Shown here: in pieces, positions 7,305 through 15,221 of the stretch | How the letters are laid out: each line of letters begins with the position of its first letter | How positions within the stretch are numbered: the first letter of the stretch is position 1 | Assembly: GCF_012641515.1 (NCBI RefSeq) | Contig: NZ_JABAHY010000002.1 | Span: 214,371 to 278,370 of the forward strand | Source: Nesterenkonia sedimenti | GTDB taxonomy: Bacteria > Actinomycetota > Actinomycetes > Actinomycetales > Micrococcaceae | DNA length: 64,000 nt | Direction: 5' to 3' | Program-made: the position numbers and the translations under genes | Notes under the pieces: model-generated | What the model was told of the DNA's origin: nothing | Database searches by the model: none | Seen by the model: the letters and a program-made list of their open reading frames with translations, nothing else

Positions 7305-8717
7305 ATGACCGATCTCGCCGAACTGACAGCCGTTGAGCTGCTGGAAGGCTACTCGGAGGGCAGCTTCACCCCGGTGGATGCCACCGAGGCCGCTCTGGAC
7401 CGGATTGAACAGCGCGACGGCGACCTCAATGCCTTCGTACTGGTGGACCGGAAGGTCGCTCTGTCCATGGCGGAGGAATCCGCCAAACGGTGGAAGAACG
7501 GCGAGACCCTGGGCCCCGGTGACGGTGTGCCCACCTCGATCAAAGACCTCCTGCTGACCAAGGACTGGCCGACCCTGCGTGGCAGCAAGCTCATCGAGGA
7601 GACCGGGCCCTGGCCCGATGACGCCCCCGCGGTGGCGCGGCTGCGCGAGACCGGTGCGGTCTTCCTGGGGAAGACCACCACTCCGGAGTTCGCCTGGAAG
7701 GGTGTCACCGACTGCCTGCGCCATGGGGAGACCACCAATCCCTGGAACTCCAGCCGCCATGCCGGGGGATCCTCCGGCGGTGCTGCAGCTGCTGTGGGCT
7801 CGGGTATGGGCCCCTGGTCAGTGGGTACCGATGGCGGCGGTTCGGTGCGTATCCCGGCCTCCTTCACCGGGACTGTGGCGCTGAAGCCGACCTACGGCAC
7901 CGTGCCCCTCTATCCCTCCTCACCCTTCGGGACCCTGGCCCATGGTGGCCCGATGACCCGCACGGTTAAGGACACTGCCCTGCTGCTGGATATCATCGCC
8001 GGCTTCGACTCCCGCGACTGGTCGGCTCTGCCGACCCAGACGCGCTCTTTCACTGAAGGGATCGAGGACGGTATCGAGGGGCTGCGGATCGCCTACTCCC
8101 CGAACCTGGGCTTCGGTAAGAACGACCCCGAGGTGCAGCGACTGGTCGATGAGGCCGTGAAGGTCCTCGAGGACCAGGGGGCGATTGTCGAACAGGTCGA
8201 CCCGCAGATCAGTGATCCCATCGAGGCCTTTCACGTGCTGTGGTTCACCGGTGCCGCGAAAGTTCTGGAAGCCTACGGGGACAACGCCCTGGAGAACATC
8301 GACCCCGGTCTGCGCAAAGGAATCGAGAAGTACCAGGACGCCTCCGCCCTGGACTATCTCAGCGCCAACGCTGTGCGGATGGATATGGGCCTGATCATGG
8401 GTGCTTTCCACGAGAAGTACGATCTGCTGGTCACCCCGACCATGCCGATCACAGCCTTCGACTGCAAGCGTCAGGTCCCTGAGGGGTGGGACGGAGATAT
8501 CTGGACCTCCTGGACTCCGTATACCTATCCCTTCAATATGACCCAGCAGCCGGCGGCCTCTGTGCCCTGCGGTGTCTCGAAGACCGATGGCCTGCCGGTG
8601 GGCCTGCAGTTTGTGGGAGCACGCACCCAGGACCGCCTGGTGCTGCGCGGTGCCCGCGCCTACGAGAAGGCATCGGGCGAGCCCTTCGCGCGGCCGGTGC
8701 CGCCGAAGTCCGCCTGA
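7305..8717 (+). CDS. Amidase (amidase-signature family)
   Basis: 470 residues. The Lys-cisSer-Ser triad is visible: K80 in SIKDLL, S156 in GGSSGGA and S180 in GTDGGGSVRIPA. These enzymes hydrolyse linear amides to a carboxylic acid and ammonia. A strong AGGAGGGG site precedes ATG 7305. The gap of 51 bp to the dehydrogenase gene and shared orientation suggest one GntR-controlled operon that deamidates an amide and then handles the acid. GatA is unlikely because gatB and gatC are absent nearby and the length and sequence fit broad-specificity amidases better. Confidence 0.88.
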   Translation: MTDLAELTAVELLEGYSEGSFTPVDATEAALDRIEQRDGDLNAFVLVDRKVALSMAEESAKRWKNGETLGPGDGVPTSIKDLLLTKDWPTLRGSKLIEETGPWPDDAPAVARLRETGAVFLGKTTTPEFAWKGVTDCLRHGETTNPWNSSRHAGGSSGGAAAAVGSGMGPWSVGTDGGGSVRIPASFTGTVALKPTYGTVPLYPSSPFGTLAHGGPMTRTVKDTALLLDIIAGFDSRDWSALPTQTRSFTEGIEDGIEGLRIAYSPNLGFGKNDPEVQRLVDEAVKVLEDQGAIVEQVDPQISDPIEAFHVLWFTGAAKVLEAYGDNALENIDPGLRKGIEKYQDASALDYLSANAVRMDMGLIMGAFHEKYDLLVTPTMPITAFDCKRQVPEGWDGDIWTSWTPYTYPFNMTQQPAASVPCGVSKTDGLPVGLQFVGARTQDRLVLRGARAYEKASGEPFARPVPPKSA

Positions 8718-8723
8718 CCTGCA

Positions 8724-8729
8724 TAGGCT
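8724..8729 (+). promoter_or_regulatory. -10 hexamer of leaderless YdcF-like gene
   Basis: TAGGCT ends 6 nt before GTG 8736 and 12 bp after the amidase stop, so this gene may have its own leaderless transcript. The intervening GGAGGGG is too close to the start to act as a normal ribosome site. Confidence 0.4.
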
Positions 8730-8735
8730 GGAGGG

Positions 8736-9791
8736 GTGATCTCACTCCTCATCGGTGCCCTCTGCCTGGGGCTGTACTGGTTCTTCCAGCGCCAGGACCG
8801 GCGCATGCTACGCAACGGGGTCCTGCTGCTGGCCGGTGTGGCCTTCAGCCTGGTCGGCGTCGTCGAACTGCTCTGGCATCTGCTGGGGGAGGTGGAGGCC
8901 ACCGCCTGGGTGACCGGCTATACCTCACCATTGGCATTGGCGGTACTGGCAGGGCTGGTCGTGCTGCCGGTGGGGTTCATTGCCCTGGTGGTGTTTCTGC
9001 TGATCAACGGGGTCACCATGCTCCGGCGCGAGGGCCGAAGCCCCGCTAACCTCCTCTCGCTGGTGGTCGGAGTGGCCCTGCTGTTGGCGCCGGTGGTCTT
9101 TATCTGGCTGTTCATCTCAGATACTGCCGTCGGGGTCTCCCTGGCAGTACTGGTGTTCTTCGGTCTGGGATACCTCTCGGCATGTTTCGTCGTGATCCTG
9201 GTCTACGCATGGGTCTACGGCCGGGCTGCGGCCAAACAGGTGCCTCAGGCGATCATCATCCTCGGGGCCCAGATCATCGAGGGACAGGTGCCCCCACTGC
9301 TGCGCTCGCGGTTGGACAAAGCCATTGGGGTTTACCGGCAGACAGTCGAGGCTGGACACCCCGCGCCGCTGATGATCCCCTCTGGAGGGCAGGGTCCCGA
9401 TGAGTCCCGGCCCGAGGGGGAGGCCATGGCCGAATACCTGCAGTCCCAGGGGATTCCCGCCGAAGATGTAGTTGCCGAGATGCAGGCGGTCAACACAGAA
9501 CAGAACCTGAAGTTCTCAGTTGCCCTGCAGCAGGAGACTGAACGGACCGGTCCGGCGGTGATCGTGACCAATAACTACCACGCTCTGCGGGCGGCCCTAC
9601 TGGCGCGTCGACTGAAGCTCGACGCCGAGGCGGTAGGCGCCAAGACCGCCTTCTACTATGTGCCCAGTGCTTTCCTCCGCGAGTACATTGCGGTGATGGT
9701 CGGCCACAAAATCCTGCATGCAGTGCTCTTCGCGCCCTTCCTGCTGCTGGCCGCGGGCATCTTCGGCCTCTGGGTCCTCTACGACACCTGA
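8736..9791 (+). CDS. YdcF/ElyC-like (DUF218) membrane protein
   Basis: 351 residues. Five to six hydrophobic segments in the first 165 residues precede a DUF218 domain at about 168-325: QAIIILGAQI, then SGGQGPDE with the PEGEAMAEYL motif, then NTEQNL and VTNNYHALRA. A last membrane helix ends the protein (FLLLAAGIFGLWVLY). This is the usual layout of YdcF/SanA/ElyC proteins in Gram-positives. The family is linked to envelope integrity; the biochemical role is poorly defined. It starts with GTG and follows the amidase gene closely. Confidence 0.8.
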   Translation: MISLLIGALCLGLYWFFQRQDRRMLRNGVLLLAGVAFSLVGVVELLWHLLGEVEATAWVTGYTSPLALAVLAGLVVLPVGFIALVVFLLINGVTMLRREGRSPANLLSLVVGVALLLAPVVFIWLFISDTAVGVSLAVLVFFGLGYLSACFVVILVYAWVYGRAAAKQVPQAIIILGAQIIEGQVPPLLRSRLDKAIGVYRQTVEAGHPAPLMIPSGGQGPDESRPEGEAMAEYLQSQGIPAEDVVAEMQAVNTEQNLKFSVALQQETERTGPAVIVTNNYHALRAALLARRLKLDAEAVGAKTAFYYVPSAFLREYIAVMVGHKILHAVLFAPFLLLAAGIFGLWVLYDT

Positions 9792-9976
9792 GCGTCGTCG
9801 TTCTTCTTCTCCCCGGCGGTCTCCTCCACCTTCTCCACGAACCAGCTGGCCAAGGTGGCGGTGATAGTACCCAGCAGACCCAGGCCACAGATCATCAGGG
9901 CCACCACAACCATCGGCCACTCGGTGATCTTCTTCCACCTCTGGAACGTGGCATCGTTATTCCAAATCCTGCCCAT
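9779..9976 (-). CDS. Small one-helix membrane protein
   Basis: 65 residues starting MGRIWNNDATFQRWKK. A single membrane helix (MVVVALMICGLGLLGTITATL) at about 21-42 is followed by an acidic-basic tail. GGGAGG lies 4 nt before ATG 9976; ATG 9988 is a less likely start. It overlaps the 3' end of the MFS gene by 20 bp and the 3' end of the opposite YdcF-like gene by 13 bp. The function is unknown; it may be co-expressed with the MFS permease. Confidence 0.6.
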   Translation of the reverse strand: MGRIWNNDATFQRWKKITEWPMVVVALMICGLGLLGTITATLASWFVEKVEETAGEKKNDDAQVS

Positions 9977-11186
9977 CGGCCCTCCCATCTGCAGGTCGCT
10001 GCGGAATGCTGAAAAACAGTGCGACGACGCCGAGCATCCCGACAGCCGCCAACAACAGATACATGGCCTCCCAGCTGCCCAGCAGCTCCGCCAACCAAGC
10101 GCCGGCAGCAGGGGAGACCGCGATGGCCAACATCACCGGGGCATTGAACACCCCGGAGAGCCGACCATAGGCCCGAGTGCCCCAACGATCAGTCACCGCA
10201 GTGGCCTTCAAAAGGGTGGAGATTCCGCGGCCTACTCCAGCACCCATGGAGATGGCGATCAACCAGATCGCATTGGTGGAGTCCAGGGCCAGGGCCGCAG
10301 CAGTGACTGCAATGAGACTGTAGATCAGCACAGTCCGGGTCCGGACGCTCATCCCTCGCTCCATAGCCCAGTAGAAGAGTCGACCCAGAACCTGCCCCAG
10401 GCCGCCCAGACCGAGCACCCAGGCTGCCAGCGTGGAGGAGACCCCACGCTCGGTGAGCATCGGCACCAGATTGATCATCGAGGCGAACATCGCGAAAGAA
10501 CCCAGGGTCAGCCCAATAGTCAGAAACAGATACGGGCTTGAGCGCATCACCGACCGGGCATAGACCGTCTCCTGCTCCGCGGCCCGGGCATCAGCCTCCT
10601 GGCCGGCGGACTTATGCACCGGCCAGGGCCTGCGTAGCACCACAAGATGCAGGGGCAGAGTGATAGCCCCGAAGACCACTGCCAGAATTGCGTAGACCTC
10701 ACGCCAGCTGAATGCCTCAGCCAGTGCCTCGGTCACCGGGGCAAAGACAGTACTGGCCAATCCGCCGATCAAAGTGATCACCGTCAGGGCGAAGACCCGT
10801 CGCGGACCGTACCAGCGGGTCACTGCCGCAAAAGCCGGCGGATAGAGAGTCCCGGTCATCCCCACCCCGGCCAAGAGCCAGCCCAGCAGGAAGAACCAAT
10901 AATTCGGCGCCCAGGCGATCAGCAGAAGAGCCACGACGCCGGCCACCGAACCGACAGTCATCACCAGCCTCGGACCCCGCCGGTCCAAGACTCTGCCCAC
11001 CGGGATCCCCAAGAGTGCCGAGACCACCAGTCCGGCCGAATAGCCCACGGTGGTGGCCGCCACCGACCAACCGGTGGACTCTGCGATACGGGCAGAGAGA
11101 ACAGGGAACGCGTAGTAGAGAACGCCCCATGCTGTGATCTGGGTGATGCACAGCCCAGTGAGGATCGTCGGCAGAGTGGGGCGCAT
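9957..11186 (-). CDS. MFS transporter
   Basis: 409 residues with 12 hydrophobic segments and the loop 2-3 motif GIPVGRVLDRRGPRLVM. The opening (PTILTGLCITQITAWGVLYY) resembles the monocarboxylate/oxalate-formate type branch of MFS. The substrate cannot be assigned. It starts with ATG 11186 and has an AAGAAG sequence just upstream. Its 3' end overlaps the small membrane protein gene. Confidence 0.85.
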   Translation of the reverse strand: MRPTLPTILTGLCITQITAWGVLYYAFPVLSARIAESTGWSVAATTVGYSAGLVVSALLGIPVGRVLDRRGPRLVMTVGSVAGVVALLLIAWAPNYWFFLLGWLLAGVGMTGTLYPPAFAAVTRWYGPRRVFALTVITLIGGLASTVFAPVTEALAEAFSWREVYAILAVVFGAITLPLHLVVLRRPWPVHKSAGQEADARAAEQETVYARSVMRSSPYLFLTIGLTLGSFAMFASMINLVPMLTERGVSSTLAAWVLGLGGLGQVLGRLFYWAMERGMSVRTRTVLIYSLIAVTAAALALDSTNAIWLIAISMGAGVGRGISTLLKATAVTDRWGTRAYGRLSGVFNAPVMLAIAVSPAAGAWLAELLGSWEAMYLLLAAVGMLGVVALFFSIPQRPADGRADGQDLE

Positions 11187-11501
11187 TCTTCTTATTCTCT
11201 AGTATTGAGCCCCGGTTGCGGTTGGTGTGACGTTGCAACTGAGCAGCACTGCCGCGTATGATAGATCTTTGTCTGCCTCGGCTGTGCTGTGTCCTGATCA
11301 AGGGATCCAGCGCCGGAAAACAGCAAGAGGCTCACAATTTTGCACCGTCCACGCGGTCCCCGCGTGTCCGTAGGCAGCTTCGGTTGGATCTCACCCAGCC
11401 TGGTCGTCCTCCGTACCGGTGCGCGTATTGAAGGTCGGTCCCAAGCCGACCGACCCGAAAACAGCATCTACGTACACTGAAGAAACTAACGAGGAGTGAT
11501 C
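11187..11501. other. Intergenic region before the L28-L33-S14 operon
   Basis: I see no convincing gene here. It holds the divergent promoters of the MFS gene and the ribosomal operon, a hairpin with arms GGTCGG and CCGACC at 11433-11451, and a -10-like TACACT at 11473-11478. I looked for an AT-rich Zur-type palindrome before rpmB and did not find a clear one. Confidence 0.6.
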
Positions 11502-11738
11502 ATGGCAGCACGTTGCCAGGTGACGGGAGTGGGGCCGCAGTTCGGCAACCAGATCTCCCACTCGCACCGCCGCACCAAGCGCCGGTTCGACCCAAACATC
11601 CAGAAGAAGACCTACTACGTCCCCTCCTTGGGCCGTAAGGTCACCCTGAACCTCTCGGTAAAGGGCATCAAGACCATTGACGCCCGCGGCATCGAGTCCG
11701 TGGTGCAGGATCTCATCAAGCGGGGTGAGAAGCTCTAA
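11502..11738 (+). CDS. rpmB: 50S ribosomal protein L28 (zinc-free form)
   Basis: 78 residues starting [20 protein letters not shown]. It has the L28 signature around [12 protein letters not shown] and the C-terminal [17 protein letters not shown]. Only one Cys is present, so the two CxxC pairs of zinc-binding L28 are absent. GAGGAG lies 5 nt before ATG 11502. The L33 ATG overlaps its stop (TAATG), a sign of coupling. It is first in an L28-L33-S14 operon, the set that in actinobacteria often forms the zinc-independent paralogues. Confidence 0.93.
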   Translation: MAARCQVTGVGPQFGNQISHSHRRTKRRFDPNIQKKTYYVPSLGRKVTLNLSVKGIKTIDARGIESVVQDLIKRGEKL

Positions 11739-11905
11739 TGGCAAAAGATAAGGACGTACGTCCCATCATCAAGCTGAAGTCGACCGCTGGCACGGGCTTC
11801 ACTTACGTGACCCGTAAGAACCGCCGCAACAACCCCGACCGCATCGTGCTGAAGAAGTACGACCCGGTCGTCCGCAAGCACGTCGACTTCCGAGAGGAGC
11901 GCTGA
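11738..11905 (+). CDS. rpmG: 50S ribosomal protein L33 (zinc-free form)
   Basis: 55 residues starting [20 protein letters not shown] with the L33 core [20 protein letters not shown]. There are no cysteines, so it is the zinc-independent type. ATG 11738 overlaps the rpmB stop by one base, and the rpsN start follows two bases after its stop. All three genes should be read from one message. Confidence 0.93.
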   Translation: MAKDKDVRPIIKLKSTAGTGFTYVTRKNRRNNPDRIVLKKYDPVVRKHVDFREER

Positions 11906-11907
11906 TC

Positions 11908-12213
11908 ATGGCTAAGAAGTCCAAGATCGCAAAGAACGAGCAGCGCAAGGTCATCGTTGAGCGTTACGCCGAGAAGCGCGCCCAGCTGAAGAAGACCCTC
12001 GTTGACCCCAACGCCAGCGACGAAGAGCGCGAGGCCGCACGCGTGGGCCTGCAGAAGCTGCCCCGCGACGCATCCCCGGTGCGTGTTCGCAACCGCGACA
12101 GCATCGACGGCCGTCCCCGCGGTACCTTCCAGAAGTTCGGCATCAGCCGTATCCGCTTCCGGGACATGGCACACCGCGGCGAGCTGCCCGGTATCACCAA
12201 GTCCTCTTGGTAA
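11908..12213 (+). CDS. rpsN: 30S ribosomal protein S14 (zinc-free long form)
   Basis: 101 residues starting [20 protein letters not shown]. The conserved C-terminus is [20 protein letters not shown]. This is the long S14 type, without the CxxC...CxxC zinc site of the 61-residue form. It is the last gene of the operon, with a terminator 20 bp after its stop. Whether zinc-binding copies exist elsewhere in the genome cannot be seen here. Confidence 0.93.
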   Translation: MAKKSKIAKNEQRKVIVERYAEKRAQLKKTLVDPNASDEEREAARVGLQKLPRDASPVRVRNRDSIDGRPRGTFQKFGISRIRFRDMAHRGELPGITKSSW

Positions 12214-12232
12214 TCCGGTAACTACCGCTTAG

Positions 12233-12266
12233 AAACGGGCCTCACCTTTGGGTGGGGCCCGTTTTG
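12233..12266 (+). terminator. Intrinsic terminator of the ribosomal operon
   Basis: AAACGGGCC...GGCCCGTTT stem with a short TTTG-centred loop, ending in GTTTTG. It lies 20 bp after rpsN. Confidence 0.85.
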
Positions 12267-12478
12267 TATGCGCAGTCACCGGTGCGGGAGCCCCAAATGC
12301 GTGCGCTGAGCGCTGAAACAGCTGGGAAATCACACCAAATAGGCGGTTTTATGCCGGTATCGGCCCAACTGCGTGGTAAGTTGCCAGACTGGAAGCCCAA
12401 ATGAGCCGCCGAGCCGCGGAATGACGCGGAAGTTCGGCCCTATGGGACAGCAATGAATCAGTCCAGGAGGACAAACAC

Positions 12479-12763
12479 ATGGCACTGAACCGCAGCGAAC
12501 TCGTCGCAGCAGTCGCAGAGAAGTCCGGCAACTCCCAGGCAGCCGTCAACGGCGTGCTGGATGCCGTCTTCGAGGTCTTCACCGAGCAGGTCTCCAAGGG
12601 CGAGAAGGTCTCCATCCCCGGCTGGCTCTCCGTTGAGCGCACTGAGCGTGCTGCTCGCACAGGTCGTAACCCCCAGACCGGCGAGACCATTCAGATCCCC
12701 GCTGGCTACTCCGTGAAGCTCTCCGCCGGCTCCAAGCTGAAGGCTGCTGCCTCCGGCAAGTAA
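12479..12763 (+). CDS. hup: HU-family DNA-binding protein
   Basis: 94 residues starting MALNRSELVAAVAEKSG. It has the HU/IHF core FTEQVSKGEKVSIPGWLSVE and the beta-arm RNPQTGETIQIPAGYSVKLSAG. It is the short HU type without the Lys/Ala-rich tail of mycobacterial HupB. It would act as a nucleoid-compacting dimer. GGAGG lies about 9 nt before ATG 12479. The 212 bp between the rpsN terminator and this gene hold no other gene and presumably its promoter. Confidence 0.93.
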   Translation: MALNRSELVAAVAEKSGNSQAAVNGVLDAVFEVFTEQVSKGEKVSIPGWLSVERTERAARTGRNPQTGETIQIPAGYSVKLSAGSKLKAAASGK

Positions 12764-12772
12764 GACCCTATC

Positions 12773-12792
12773 CACGGCTGATATCAGCCGTG
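12773..12792. repeat. Perfect 20-bp palindrome after the HU gene
   Basis: CACGGCTGATATCAGCCGTG, loopless, lies between the HU stop and its terminator. It may be a protein-binding site or extra 3' structure in the transcript. Confidence 0.6.
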
Positions 12793-12799
12793 CTGAATT

Positions 12800-12848
12800 G
12801 ACGGCCCCGCCCACCTCGGTCCAGAGGGAAGCGGGGCCGTCACTTTTT
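12800..12848 (+). terminator. Intrinsic terminator of the HU gene
   Basis: GACGGCCCCGC and GCGGGGCCGTC form an 11-bp stem followed by ACTTTTT. Confidence 0.88.
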
Positions 12849-12878
12849 CGACACCGTGTAGAAGACAACGCGTAGAAT
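12848..12878 (+). promoter_or_regulatory. Promoter of the small membrane gene and CtaG operon
   Basis: TCGACA (12848-12853) and TAGAAT (12873-12878). ATG 12886 lies 7 nt after the -10, so the message is probably leaderless. Confidence 0.5.
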
Positions 12879-12885
12879 CTTCACT

Positions 12886-13086
12886 ATGTCCTGGTTCCTG
12901 ATCAACTCCCTGCTGGCGCAGCCCGAGCTGGAGGTCGACACCCCCACCTGGGCCCCGATTGCCTTCGCGGCCGGGGCCTTCCTAGTGGTGGTTTCGGCAC
13001 TGGTGATGATGTGGAAGAAGCTCAAACAATCCGAGCAATGGCGCAGGGACGACGACGAACCCCATGACAACAACAACTCCCACTGA
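12886..13086 (+). CDS. Small membrane protein before CopD/CtaG
   Basis: 66 residues starting MSWFLINSLLAQPELEV. One membrane helix at about 24-42 (APIAFAAGAFLVVVSALVMM) is followed by a charged tail ending in DNNNSH. It overlaps the CopD/CtaG gene by 23 bp and the two share a promoter. Small proteins of this kind often lie next to cytochrome oxidase assembly genes in actinobacteria; no function is assigned. Confidence 0.72.
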   Translation: MSWFLINSLLAQPELEVDTPTWAPIAFAAGAFLVVVSALVMMWKKLKQSEQWRRDDDEPHDNNNSH

Positions 13087-15211
13087 GCCGCGCAGCCGGA
13101 CCTGGTCCGCACCCCTGCCGCTGACTACAGCCGCACTGTGCACCGGCCTCATCGCACTGATCATCGCCGGAGCCGCCACCGGCATGGGCGAGGTCGGCCA
13201 GATCAGCGACCCCGGAGCAGTCACCCGCTGGGGACTGCCGGTAGCCCGCTATATCCACCACATCGCCATGGCGACCGCCGTGGCCGCAGCGATCCTGGTC
13301 GCTATCGCTCTGCCCCGCTACACCGGCCCCCGGCAGCGGCCCAAACACGAGAAGGCCGGCCGCACCGAACACCCGCTCTACACCCGGTCACTGCAGATCG
13401 CCATGGCTGCCTCCGTGGTCTGGACCGTGGCCGCCATCGCCGTGCTAGTGCTGACCTTCTCCTCCCTGGCCGGCCTCCCGGTCTCCAGCGACCAGGCCTT
13501 CTCCGAGGGCTTCTTCGACTACGCCCTGAACATCGCCACCGGCCAAGCCTGGCTGGCCATCGTGCTGATCGCCGGGATCTTCGCCACGCTGATCGCCGCT
13601 ATCCGCAATCCCGCAGGTGTCGGCTTCCTCGCCGTCTTCGGGCTCTGCGCCATCGTGCCCATGGCCATGGTCGGTCACTCATCCTCCGGGGACGACCACA
13701 CCGCCGCGGTGAACTCACTGGGCCTGCATCTGCTGGGCGTGGTGGTCTGGGTCGGGGGACTGACAGTCCTTGCCCTGCTCGGCCCCGAGATCGCCCGCAC
13801 CGCCCGCACACTGTCCACCGCCGATCAGGGCGGAGAGCAGATCCTGGGCACCCTGCTGCGCCGATACTCCGTCCTGGCCGGACTCGCCCTGGTCACCGTA
13901 GCCGCATCCGGGGTGATCAACGCCGATCTGCGCGTAGCCGGGCTCAACCAACTGCTCGGCACCGACTACGGCCTCATGCTGGTGGCCAAAACGGTGGCCA
14001 CCCTGGCCCTGGCCGCCATCGGCTTTGCCCACCGCAGCTGGCTCATCCCACGCCTGTCCGGATCCGCACTGGGCACAGCAGCCGAACCCACCGCGGCAGA
14101 GAAGACCTCGACGTCGTCGTCGAGTGTTGGAAATCTCCTCTGGCGGCTGATCATTGTTGAGATCGCGATCATGGCAGCCGTCATCGGCATCAGCTCAGTG
14201 CTGGGCCGCACCGCCCCACCAGTACCCGAGGAACTGCCCCCGGATGCAACACCCGCCCGGCAGCTGACCGGCTACGACCTGCCGCCCGAGCCCAGCCTGG
14301 GCAACTTCTTCACCCTCTGGCGTCCTGATTGGCTCTGGATCGCAGTCATCGCCTTCCTCGCCATCTGGTACCTGCGCTCAATGATCCGAGTCCGCTCCCG
14401 CGGTATCGCCTGGCCCGTGATGCGAGCAGTCTCCTGGCTGTTCGGGCTCGCGGTCCTGCTGTGGATCACCTCCGGCGGGCCGGCAGTCTATGGCATGGTG
14501 ACCTTCTCCGGGCACATGATCCAACATATGACCCTGACCATGGTTGCCCCGATCTTCCTGGTCATGGGCTCCCCGGTCACCCTGGCCATGCGGGCGATGC
14601 CCATCCGCCGCGACGGCACCCGCGGAGCCCGCGAGTGGATCCTCTGGCTGGTGCATTCGACCTGGTCGAAGATCGTGACGAACCCCATTGTGGCCGCGGT
14701 GAACTTTGCCGGCTCCATCGTGCTCTTCTACTACACGCCGATCTTCGGCTGGGCCCTGGAATACCACCTGGGCCACATCCTGATGACGGTGCACTTCCTG
14801 CTTACCGGCTATATCTTCGCCCTGGTGCTCATCGGCCGCGACCCCCTGCCCTCCCGACCTCCGCATTTCCTGCGGGTGATCATCCTGCTGGCCACCATGG
14901 TCTTCCACGCGTTCTTTGCGGTGGCACTGATGTCAGCCGAGACCCTCATCCAGCCTGACTGGTTCGGCAATATGGGTCATGGGTGGTTCCCCGCCATCGA
15001 CGATCAGCGCAACGGTGGAGAACTCATGTGGGGCCTGGGCGAGGTCCCCGCGGTGGTGCTGGGCGTGATCGCCTGCATCCAGTGGGCCAAAGACGACAAA
15101 CGCGAGATGAAACGCATCGACCGTGAGGCCGACCGGACCGGGGACGCCGAACTGCAAGCCTATAACCGAATGTTCGAAGATATGGCGGACCGGAACAGAT
15201 CCGCCCGCTGA
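13064..15211 (+). CDS. Copper transport CopD / cytochrome oxidase assembly CtaG fusion
   Basis: 715 residues. The N-terminal half (about 20-370) has eight or so membrane helices with the CopD pattern, including VGHSSSGDDH and LHLLGVVVWVGGLTVLALLG. A linker rich in Thr/Ser follows. The C-terminal half (about 405-690) is a caa3-type CtaG domain with FSGHMIQHMTLTMVAP and HFLLTGYIFALVLIG. The protein probably moves copper across the membrane and helps metallate cytochrome oxidase. It starts at ATG 13064, overlapping the small membrane gene. The downstream thioredoxin-NHL protein may handle thiol redox for the same process. Confidence 0.9.
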   Translation: MTTTTPTEPRSRTWSAPLPLTTAALCTGLIALIIAGAATGMGEVGQISDPGAVTRWGLPVARYIHHIAMATAVAAAILVAIALPRYTGPRQRPKHEKAGRTEHPLYTRSLQIAMAASVVWTVAAIAVLVLTFSSLAGLPVSSDQAFSEGFFDYALNIATGQAWLAIVLIAGIFATLIAAIRNPAGVGFLAVFGLCAIVPMAMVGHSSSGDDHTAAVNSLGLHLLGVVVWVGGLTVLALLGPEIARTARTLSTADQGGEQILGTLLRRYSVLAGLALVTVAASGVINADLRVAGLNQLLGTDYGLMLVAKTVATLALAAIGFAHRSWLIPRLSGSALGTAAEPTAAEKTSTSSSSVGNLLWRLIIVEIAIMAAVIGISSVLGRTAPPVPEELPPDATPARQLTGYDLPPEPSLGNFFTLWRPDWLWIAVIAFLAIWYLRSMIRVRSRGIAWPVMRAVSWLFGLAVLLWITSGGPAVYGMVTFSGHMIQHMTLTMVAPIFLVMGSPVTLAMRAMPIRRDGTRGAREWILWLVHSTWSKIVTNPIVAAVNFAGSIVLFYYTPIFGWALEYHLGHILMTVHFLLTGYIFALVLIGRDPLPSRPPHFLRVIILLATMVFHAFFAVALMSAETLIQPDWFGNMGHGWFPAIDDQRNGGELMWGLGEVPAVVLGVIACIQWAKDDKREMKRIDREADRTGDAELQAYNRMFEDMADRNRSAR

Positions 15212-15221
15212 CCTGTTGGGA

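Noticed and set aside
11187-11501. Zur operator before rpmB
   Set aside because: No AT-rich 7-1-7 type palindrome is visible; only a GC-rich hairpin and a -10-like hexamer.
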